NCBI GenBank assembly: GCA_046590195.1
Contig: JBKJTP010000186.1
Span: forward strand, 1 to 5,752
DNA: 5,752 bases
Reading direction: 5' to 3'
From: JBKJTP01 sp046590195
GTDB lineage: Bacteria > Bacteroidota > Ignavibacteria > Palsa-1295
The position numbers were made by a program, and so were the translations under genes. The notes under the pieces are model-generated. The model was given only the letters and a program-made list of their open reading frames with translations, was not told the DNA's origin and did no database searches. The first letter of the stretch is position 1, and every line of letters starts with the position of its first letter. Below, one piece after another: positions 5,613-5,752 of the stretch.

Positions 5613-5643
5613 TTGCTTTTTGTCCTAGAATTTCGTATATTTG
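5613..5643 (+). promoter_or_regulatory. Bacteroidota-type promoter directed rightward
   Basis: TTG (5613-5615) is followed after 20 bases by TATATTTG (5636-5643), an exact TAnnTTTG box with the spacing also seen in the divergent cytochrome promoter. Transcription would start near 5650 and run out of the window, through or up to the palindrome at 5727-5752. No open frame of note follows within the window. Confidence 0.55.
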
Positions 5644-5726
5644 CAGCGCTGGCAAAGCCTGCCTGAATCTATCGCTGCGGCCTGTAGCTTCCAGATGATC
5701 CAAAGTGTGTGTGTATTCGACCAGTG

Positions 5727-5752
5727 TAGAGACGCGCTATAGCGCGTCTCTA
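5727..5752. repeat. Perfect 26-bp palindrome at the right edge
   Basis: TAGAGACGCGCTA and its reverse complement TAGCGCGTCTCTA adjoin to make a perfect 26-bp palindrome ending at the last base of the window. From memory it resembles the GTAGAGACGC...GCGTCTCTAC intergenic palindromes scattered through many cyanobacterial and some other genomes, which behave as dispersed repeats. As RNA it forms a stable hairpin and may act as a terminator, but any T-tract lies beyond the window. Confidence 0.8.

Noticed and set aside
5706..5714. Short GT dinucleotide run
   Set aside because: Only about four to five units, which is not notable.
5692..5742. A 15-codon plus-strand frame starting with ATGATCCAA
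   Set aside because: It is too short, has no ribosome binding site and ends within the palindrome.

Overview
The window suggests a chromosomal segment from a Gram-negative bacterium of moderate GC, most likely in the Bacteroidota/Chlorobiota (FCB) neighbourhood. Two putative promoters at the right end match the Bacteroidota-type pattern TTG/TTTG - N20 - TAnnTTTG. Most genes lack a clear Shine-Dalgarno sequence. There is a DUF1800 protein with a Tat-like leader, a membrane-anchored dihaem cytochrome c and a putative lipoprotein. Acidobacteriota or another phylum with similar gene content is not excluded; no rRNA or marker gene is present.

Layout. Positions 1-769 (minus) hold the N-terminal 256 residues of a DUF1800 protein that runs off the left edge. 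Positions 770-990 are a divergent intergenic region with a possible promoter for DUF1800 and a hairpin-bearing leader for the next gene. Positions 991-1290 (plus) encode a 99-residue protein of unknown family with the only textbook ribosome binding site in the window, followed by a strong intrinsic terminator (1362-1393). Positions 1567-3740 (plus) form a tight four-gene operon: a winged-helix-like protein, two small three-helix membrane proteins that both look like DUF5985, and a DUF389 (TIGR00341-type) multipass membrane protein. It ends 6 bases from a convergent minus-strand putative lipoprotein gene (3747 to about 4400). Next come an intrinsic terminator on the minus strand and two inverted arrays of a 7-bp repeat (AATTCAG type) that flank it, then a dihaem cytochrome c gene (4511-5476, minus). 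The right end (5477-5752) is a divergent control region with back-to-back promoters separated by two inverted repeats, and a perfect 26-bp palindrome at the window edge.

How the parts may work together. The plus-strand operon looks like one module: a soluble winged-helix protein followed by three integral membrane proteins, with TAATG coupling between the first two genes. All three membrane families are of unknown biochemical function. The cytochrome probably passes electrons at the periplasmic face of the membrane. Its operator-like dyads suggest regulated expression together with whatever lies to the right of the window. The lipoprotein gene has no good start codon, and the 7-bp repeat array occupies the place where its start and signal peptide should begin.

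The most unusual items are the repeat/terminator unit between cytochrome and lipoprotein, the divergent control region, and the four-gene membrane operon. No CRISPR array, tRNA, rRNA, transposase or complete mobile element was seen.
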